Positions 58,674 to 64,000 of a DNA stretch of 64,000 bases are shown here, in pieces. Position 1 is the first letter of the stretch. Each line of letters begins with the position of its first letter. The notes under the pieces were generated by a model, which worked only from the letters and a program-made list of their open reading frames with translations, did no database searches and was not told where the DNA came from. Source of the stretch: Verrucomicrobiaceae bacterium (GTDB lineage Bacteria > Verrucomicrobiota > Verrucomicrobiia > Verrucomicrobiales > Akkermansiaceae); assembly GCA_027491155.1 (NCBI GenBank), contig JAIXWR010000013.1:1-64000 (forward strand). The letters are read 5' to 3'. The position numbers and the translations under genes were made by a program.

Positions 58674-61661
58674 ATGAAAACCACCCTCCTTTCCGCCCTC
58701 CTGGCCATTGCCTCCGCGGCGGCAATGCCCGCCATCACGGCCTTAACCCCGCCCGCCGGCTGGTCTCACACCGGGGTGTTGACCGTGCTCACCACCCCGG
58801 AAGGAGCGGCACTGCCTGCCGGTTCGTTCGTCGAGGATTTTCCCCTGCTGGTGCGGCTCCACCGCGACTGGTTTGACTTCAAACAAGCGAAGGCGGGCGG
58901 CGAGGACCTGCGGTTCACTTCCGGCACGGGTGCGCCACTCGCCTATCAAATCGACGAATGGGATGCCGTAGCGGGCACCGCGGCCATTTGGGTGCGCGTG
59001 CCACGCATCGAAGGCGATACCCGTCAGGCAATCCGCATGCACTGGGGAAATGCGGGCGCCGCGAGCGAGTCGAGCGCCACGGCCGTGTTCAACGAATCCA
59101 ACGGCTTTCTGAGCGTGTTTCACCTGGGCGACGTCGTCAGTGACAGTGTCGGCACCCTGGAGGTGAAGGACACCGGCACCGTGCCAACCGCGGGCATTAT
59201 CGCTACGGCGAGGCACTTCCCTGGAGGCGCAGGTGTTTTCGGTGGCGAGGAGATCACCTCGTATCCCGTTGGCGCGAGCCCGCACACCTCCGAGGCATGG
59301 TTTCGCACCCGGACACCCAACACCACCGTGCTGGGCTGGGGCACCGAACAGGCGCAGGGCAAGGTCGTGATGCAGTTCAGCAGTCCACCTCACATTCGAA
59401 TGGATTGCTATTTCTCCCGCGGGAGCGTGACCAGCGAGGGCCGAGTTCCGAGCGAGGAGTGGACACACGTGGTCCACACGTATCAAGGGAACGATTCGGT
59501 GGTTTACTTGAATGGAAAGCTGGCCGGTTCAAACTCCAAGGATGGCCCCCCGCTGGCCATCAAGAATCCATCGCGATTCTGGATCGGCGGGTGGTACAAC
59601 AACTACTCCTTCGTCGGGGACATCGACGAGGTTCGCATCTCCAAGGTGGCGCGGTCCGCGGAGTGGATTCGCCTGCAATACGAGAACCAAAAGCCCATGC
59701 AGACGCTGGTGGGTCAGCTCGTGCAGCCGGGCAGCGACTTCAGCGTTTCGCCGGAGAGGGTCGCCGTGGAAGAGGGCCGGAGCGTCGAATTCGTCGCCAA
59801 GGCGGGCGGCGCGGAAAAGGTCTACTGGATCCTGGAGCGGGATGGACGCGAAGAGATCGTTGCGACGGATCGTTCGCGTTTCACCTTTGAAGCCGGCCGT
59901 GTGAGCGGCGACGTAACGGCCACGCTCCGGTTCAAAGCCATCCTTGCCGACGGTGCGAAGACCAAGGACATCGCCATCACGGTGAAAGAGGCCGTTCCCG
60001 AGCCGATCTTCACGCTGAAGGCGCCGGCGTCGTGGGATGGTCGCTCGATCATCGATGTGGAATTGGAGATCGCGAATCTCCCGGCGATGCAGGCAAAGAA
60101 CGCTGGCGAACTGAAATTCGAATGGAGCGCCGGTCCGTTCGCGGTCATCAAGGAAGTGATGCCCGGCAAGCTGCGGCTGCAGCGTGCGCAGAACAGCGGG
60201 CGCCTGACCGTTACGGCCTCCGTGAGCAATGGTGGCAAACTTGTTACGCGGAGTGCCACCATCGACGTCACCGAGCCGAAGAGCGATGCCTGGGTCCAGC
60301 GGGTGCCGGGGAACGATGAGAAACCGGAGGACGGTCAGTTTTACGCGCGTGACGGGAAGAACGAAGGCACGGTGTATCACACCGGCAAGCTGGATGCTCC
60401 CGCCGACCGCGTCTTCGTAAGGCTCTACGCCGACGACAAGCTCATCAAGACGGAGAACGCCAAGCCGGCGGCGGACCTGACTTATGGCCTCGCGGTGAAG
60501 ATCAAGCCGGGACTCATCAGGTATCGTACCGAGTTCGGAACGACCACCGGGGGCCACGACAAGGTCCTGCATGCTGCGACGAATCTCGTCTGCGGCGATG
60601 CTTTCATCATCCAAGGCCAGTCGAACGCGCTGGCCACGGACACCAGCGAGGAATCAACTCGGGAGACCAGCGAATGGATCCGGAGCTACGCCAGTCCTTC
60701 GCAGAACCCGGACGAGAACCGGGGCAATCTCTGGGTGTTGCCGGTCTGGAAAGCACGCCAGGGCGAGAAGGCCGAACTCGGCTGGTGGGGCATGGAACTG
60801 GCAAAGCGTCTGGTCGCAAGCCAGAATGTCCCCGTCTTCATCATCAACGGCGCGGTGGGTGGCACCCGCATCGACCAGCACCAGCGCAACGAAGAGAATC
60901 CGACCGACCTCACAACCATTTACGGCCGCATGCTCTGGCGCGTGCGGCAGGCAAAGCTCACGCATGGCATTCGCGCCGTTCTCTGGCATCAGGGCGAGAA
61001 CGACCAGGGCGCTGCCGGTCCGACGGGCGGCTTCGGTTGGGAAACCTACCAGCCGCTCTTCATCGATCTGGCCGCGGGTTGGAAGCGCGACTTCCCGAAC
61101 GTCCGGAACTACTACCTGTTTCAAATCTGGCCGAACGCCTGTGCCATGGGTGGAAGCGGTGGCTCGGGTGACCGCCTGCGCGAGAAACAGCGTACCTTGC
61201 CACAGCTCTTCTCCAACATGAGCGTCCTCTCCACGCTGGGTGTGCGGCCCCCGGGGGGATGCCACTATCCCTTGGAAGGGTGGGCGGAGTTTGCTCGAAT
61301 GATGCAGCCGCTGATGGAGCGTGATCACTACGGCCTGAAACCGGAAACCGCCATCACTCCACCCAATTTGAAGAGCGTGTCCTTTGCGAATGCCGCAAAG
61401 GACACGCTCAAACTCGAGTTCGACCAACCCGTTCTCTGGCGGGAGCAGCTCGCCAGCCAGTTTTACCTCGATGGCGAGCCCGGTCTCGTGGCCGGCGGGG
61501 CAACGCAGGCGAATACCCTGGTCCTCAAGCTCAAATCGGCTTCCACGGCGAAAACCGTCACCTATCTGAAAGAGACCAGATGGAGCCAGGACGAACTTCT
61601 GCTCGGTGAAAACGGTCTCGCCGCCCTCACTTTCTGCGAAGTGCCCATCGGAAATCCGTAG
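58674..61661 (+). CDS. exported DUF2341/LamG/sialate O-acetylesterase protein (995 aa)
   Basis: The protein has a signal peptide (about 1-18) and, in order: a DUF2341 domain (about 40-130), a LamG/concanavalin-like domain (about 150-345, ending DIDEVRISKVARSAEWIRLQY), two Ig-like regions (about 355-560), and a C-terminal SASA-type SGNH esterase (about 635-880). The esterase has GQSNA (about 647), IINGAVGGTRI, LWHQGENDQG (about 770) and GCHYPLEG (about 861), which hold the Ser, Asn and His positions. SASA enzymes remove O-acetyl groups from sialic acid or other sugars, supporting the GH33-like sialidase at 46 kb. The codon use is less GC-rich than in the neighbours. Confidence 0.88.
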   Translation: MKTTLLSALLAIASAAAMPAITALTPPAGWSHTGVLTVLTTPEGAALPAGSFVEDFPLLVRLHRDWFDFKQAKAGGEDLRFTSGTGAPLAYQIDEWDAVAGTAAIWVRVPRIEGDTRQAIRMHWGNAGAASESSATAVFNESNGFLSVFHLGDVVSDSVGTLEVKDTGTVPTAGIIATARHFPGGAGVFGGEEITSYPVGASPHTSEAWFRTRTPNTTVLGWGTEQAQGKVVMQFSSPPHIRMDCYFSRGSVTSEGRVPSEEWTHVVHTYQGNDSVVYLNGKLAGSNSKDGPPLAIKNPSRFWIGGWYNNYSFVGDIDEVRISKVARSAEWIRLQYENQKPMQTLVGQLVQPGSDFSVSPERVAVEEGRSVEFVAKAGGAEKVYWILERDGREEIVATDRSRFTFEAGRVSGDVTATLRFKAILADGAKTKDIAITVKEAVPEPIFTLKAPASWDGRSIIDVELEIANLPAMQAKNAGELKFEWSAGPFAVIKEVMPGKLRLQRAQNSGRLTVTASVSNGGKLVTRSATIDVTEPKSDAWVQRVPGNDEKPEDGQFYARDGKNEGTVYHTGKLDAPADRVFVRLYADDKLIKTENAKPAADLTYGLAVKIKPGLIRYRTEFGTTTGGHDKVLHAATNLVCGDAFIIQGQSNALATDTSEESTRETSEWIRSYASPSQNPDENRGNLWVLPVWKARQGEKAELGWWGMELAKRLVASQNVPVFIINGAVGGTRIDQHQRNEENPTDLTTIYGRMLWRVRQAKLTHGIRAVLWHQGENDQGAAGPTGGFGWETYQPLFIDLAAGWKRDFPNVRNYYLFQIWPNACAMGGSGGSGDRLREKQRTLPQLFSNMSVLSTLGVRPPGGCHYPLEGWAEFARMMQPLMERDHYGLKPETAITPPNLKSVSFANAAKDTLKLEFDQPVLWREQLASQFYLDGEPGLVAGGATQANTLVLKLKSASTAKTVTYLKETRWSQDELLLGENGLAALTFCEVPIGNP

Positions 61662-62154
61662 TTCGCTTGATCGCGACTCCTTCGTCGCCAACAGCCCGTC
61701 GGAGAAAGCCGAGAGCGCCGCGAAAAACAGCCCTTCCTTCATAGGGGCCGAGGCCCCGAGAGACTGCCGCCGGGCCGGCGACGGGGAGCCTTGCCGCGGG
61801 AGCAAAAGGGCAGGACGGGGCTGTTCCGGTGGATGCAGACGCCGCTAGGTTCGTCAAAGGGGCTGCGGGGCGGAACGACGCCAAGGGAAGCCTACGGGTG
61901 AGGCGGTTCAGCGACGGGGCGGCGATTGGGAGCAAGAGCTTCGCGGATCAAATATTTAAGATTCTTCGATATTTCTTCAGCGTGAAGCAAGTGATTCGGT
62001 CGAGGGTGAGGCGGAGGATGGGACTGATGGCCTGCAAAAGTTGCGGGAACCCGGAGTGAAGCCGACGGGGCAAGAAACTTCCACCCGGCCGCTCCGGCCT
62101 CGCAATTCCGCGTTTCACTCCGTCCACGGAAGTCCCTGAAATCCGGGGATTTTC
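61662..62154. other. intergenic region upstream of rpsA without a supported gene
   Basis: Nearly 500 bases hold no convincing gene. An A+T-rich island (about 61948-61995) and a 9-base inverted repeat (CGGAGTGAA 62052-62060 with TTCACTCCG 62114-62122) are the only notable features. The rpsA promoter follows at 62155. Confidence 0.4.
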
Positions 62155-62185
62155 GGCTTGCCATGCCGGCCCTGCCCCCTAGCTT
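62155..62185 (+). promoter_or_regulatory. promoter of rpsA
   Basis: GGCTTGCCA (62155-62163), 16 bases, then TAGCTT (62180-62185). Both boxes and the spacing equal those of the tRNA-Glu promoter. The predicted leader is about 125 bases. Confidence 0.7.
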
Positions 62186-62228
62186 CGCGGCCCCGTTTCA
62201 CCTTTCAGTTTGCCGGCGTGCAGTTGGA

Positions 62229-62260
62229 GCCCCGTGGCCCGCCGGTTCTTCCACCGGGGC
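62229..62260 (+). promoter_or_regulatory. leader hairpin of rpsA
   Basis: GCCCCGTGG (62229-62237) pairs with CCACCGGGGC (62251-62260) with one bulged base. The remaining leader up to the ATG is A/C-rich and lacks a Shine-Dalgarno sequence close to the start codon. This arrangement fits a ribosomal-protein leader under translational control, although no test is possible here. Confidence 0.4.
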
Positions 62261-62316
62261 GATTGTCGGAAGGAAAAGCGAAACCAAACCAACCTAACCC
62301 CAACCCCGCAACCACC

Positions 62317-64000
62317 ATGAGCACCGCAGTGCTTCAAAACACCAACCAGGAACTGAGCGATCTGATCGACGCCAAGTTCCGCGAGTTCCGCGAAGGAACC
62401 ATCGTCAAGGGCACGATCATCGAGATCCGCCCGCAAGTCGTCCTCGTCGACATCGGCTACAAGTCCGAGGGCGCCATCCCGTCGAACGAGTTCGAGGATG
62501 AGGAAATCGAAGCCGGCGACGAAGTCGAAGTGCTCCTCGAGCGCCTCGAGAACGACGAGGGCATGGTCGTCCTCTCGAAGGAAAAAGCCGCCCACAAGCA
62601 GAACTGGGAAAAGATCGTCAAAGTGTTCCAGGACGGCGGCCTCGTCCGCGGCAAGGTCAAGTCCGTCGTCAAGGGCGGCCTCACCGTCAACGTCGGCGTC
62701 GAAGCCTTCCTGCCCGGCTCCCAGGTCGACATCATCCCGCCGAAGGATCTCAACGAATACGTCGGCAACGTCTACGAGTTCAAGATCGTCAAGGTCAACG
62801 ACGAGCGGAAGAACATCGTGCTCTCCCGCCGCGAGGTCATCGAGGCCGAGCGCGCCGAACTCCGCCAGCACTTCCTCCAGAGCGTCAAGGTCGGCGACAA
62901 GGTCACCGGCGCGGTCAAGAACATCACCGACTTCGGTGCCTTCGTCGACCTGCAGGGCATGGACGGCCTGCTCCACATCACCGACATGTCGTGGGGCCGG
63001 ATCAACCACCCCTCCGAAATGCTCATCATCGGCCAGCCGGTGGACGTCGTCATCCTCGATGTCGACCGCGAGAAGGAGCGCGTCTCCCTCGGCCTCAAGC
63101 AGATGTCCGACAATCCCTGGGAAGACATCGAGCGCAAGTTCCCGATCGGCTCCCACGTCAAGGGCAAGGTCACCAAGCTGCTGCCCTACGGCGCGTTCAT
63201 CGAACTCGAGCGCGGCGTCGAAGGCCTGGTCCACGTGTCCGAGCTTTCCTGGGTCAAGCGTATCACCCGCCCGAGCGACGTGCTCGAACTCGACCAGGTC
63301 ATCGAGGCCGTCGTGCTCGGCATCAGCATCGAGGAGCAGAAGATCTCCCTCGGCGTCCGCCAGCTCGAGCCCAATCCCTGGGACGAGATCGAACTGCGCT
63401 ACCCGATCGGCGCGACCATCAAGGGCCCCGTCCGCAACCTCACCGCCTACGGCGCCTTCGTCGAACTCGAGGAAGGCATCGACGGCATGGTCCACGTGTC
63501 CGACATGTCCTGGACCCGCAAGATCAACCACCCCTCCGAGGTTCTCAAGAAGAACGACGAGGTGGAAGCGATCGTGCTCTCCATCGACAAGGCCAACCAG
63601 CGCGTGTCGCTCGGCCTCAAGCAGCTCGAGGACGATCCGTGGAGCCACATCGACGAGCGCTTCAAGGTCGGCGACCTGGTCAAGGGCACCGTCGCCAAGA
63701 TCGCTTCCTTCGGCGCCTTCATCAGCCTCGATGGCGACATCGACGGCCTGATCCACATCTCGCAGCTCAGCGAGGACCACGTGGAGAAGGTCAAGGACGT
63801 GATCAAGGTCGGCGACGAAGTCGAAGCCCGCGTCATCAAGGTCGACAAGGTCGAGCGCCGCATCGGTCTCTCGATCAAGGCGGTCAACTACAGCGAGGCC
63901 GACCTCAAGAAGGAAAGCGCCAGCTTCGAAAGCCTCAAGCCGTCCTCCGAGATGGTCGGCCTCGAGCAGGCCTTCAACCTCGCCGCGCTTGCGACCGAGG
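62317..64000 (+). CDS. rpsA: 30S ribosomal protein S1 (3' end outside the window)
   Basis: S1 is the large mRNA-binding protein of the small ribosomal subunit. From ATG 62317 the open frame runs past the window end with 561 residues visible. Six S1 (OB-fold) repeats can be placed at about 25-95, 105-175, 190-260, 276-346, 363-433 and 450-520. Signature repeats are VKGTIIEIRPQVVLVDIGYKSEG, VTGAVKNITDFGAFVDLQGMDG, VKGKVTKLLPYGAFIELERGVEG, IKGPVRNLTAYGAFVELEEGIDG and VKGTVAKIASFGAFISLDGDIDG. No stop codon is reached; the tail suggests that only a few more residues are missing. The gene lies under the shared promoter pattern. Confidence 0.97.
   Translation, partial: MSTAVLQNTNQELSDLIDAKFREFREGTIVKGTIIEIRPQVVLVDIGYKSEGAIPSNEFEDEEIEAGDEVEVLLERLENDEGMVVLSKEKAAHKQNWEKIVKVFQDGGLVRGKVKSVVKGGLTVNVGVEAFLPGSQVDIIPPKDLNEYVGNVYEFKIVKVNDERKNIVLSRREVIEAERAELRQHFLQSVKVGDKVTGAVKNITDFGAFVDLQGMDGLLHITDMSWGRINHPSEMLIIGQPVDVVILDVDREKERVSLGLKQMSDNPWEDIERKFPIGSHVKGKVTKLLPYGAFIELERGVEGLVHVSELSWVKRITRPSDVLELDQVIEAVVLGISIEEQKISLGVRQLEPNPWDEIELRYPIGATIKGPVRNLTAYGAFVELEEGIDGMVHVSDMSWTRKINHPSEVLKKNDEVEAIVLSIDKANQRVSLGLKQLEDDPWSHIDERFKVGDLVKGTVAKIASFGAFISLDGDIDGLIHISQLSEDHVEKVKDVIKVGDEVEARVIKVDKVERRIGLSIKAVNYSEADLKKESASFESLKPSSEMVGLEQAFNLAALATE

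Noticed and set aside
61829-62059. A 76-codon plus-strand frame before rpsA
   Set aside because: It has no recognisable domain and its composition is like intergenic DNA, so it is not called.

Overview
This 64 kb window is high-GC chromosomal DNA, most likely from a free-living or host-associated member of the Verrucomicrobiota (Verrucomicrobiales, Luteolibacter/Haloferula-like). The assignment is an inference from several signs: a PEP-CTERM protein, a paralogous surface family I associate with this phylum (DPVGYITHTV type), very large secreted RHS and CotH/lamin-tail proteins, an ExbB-ExbD-ExbD-TPR-TPR operon, a sialidase and a sialate-O-acetylesterase, and several families of intergenic palindromic repeats. 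There is no prophage, IS transposase, CRISPR array or rRNA operon.

Layout. 1-4.0 kb: small secreted genes, two of them damaged (a 20-bp tandem duplication shifts the frame of the first; an in-frame TAG splits the third), around a beta-helix hydrolase. 4.0-14.7 kb: SGNH hydrolase, rhodanese, rsgA, a GAF-LytTR regulator, an acyltransferase, tdh, a PfkB kinase, two export/surface proteins and a GlcD-like oxidase. 14.8-15.1 kb: a 279-bp inverted-repeat element. 15.2-21.1 kb (minus): exbB-exbD-exbD-TPR-TPR. 21.3-27.9 kb: nth with a 3D-domain lipoprotein, an AAA ATPase, membrane proteins, an alpha/beta hydrolase with a glyoxalase, and a universal stress protein. 28.0-38.3 kb (minus): a 1337-aa CotH/lamin-tail protein and a 2052-aa RHS protein. 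38.5-43.8 kb: a sugar-acid operon (tagaturonate reductase, altronate dehydratase, cyclase-family hydrolase, L-galactose-dehydrogenase-like AKR) with a divergent AraC regulator. 44.0-50.2 kb: secreted carbohydrate-related proteins including a GH33-like sialidase. 50.5-64 kb: housekeeping and metabolism (tkt, tRNA-Glu, an RRM protein, a fatty-acid desaturase, adh-ADP-ribosylhydrolase-tspO, hisG with a 34-aa basic ribosomal protein, a DUF2341/SASA esterase, and rpsA running off the end).

How it fits together. The cell appears geared to degrade complex glycans outside the cytoplasm (beta-helix hydrolase, sialidase, two SGNH/SASA esterases, glucan-binding-like protein) and to feed sugar acids into the KDG route. 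The 38-44 kb operon reads as an L-galactose (or related L-sugar) to KDG pathway. The ExbB/ExbD operon would supply proton-motive-force energy to an unidentified envelope process organised by large periplasmic TPR proteins.

Regulation readable from sequence. A shared promoter pattern, GGCTTGCCA, 16 bases, then TA(G/C)C(T/C)T, precedes tkt, tRNA-Glu and rpsA, and related forms precede rsgA and a secreted hydrolase gene. Many starts lack a clear Shine-Dalgarno sequence, so several start codons given here rest on homology or signal peptides.
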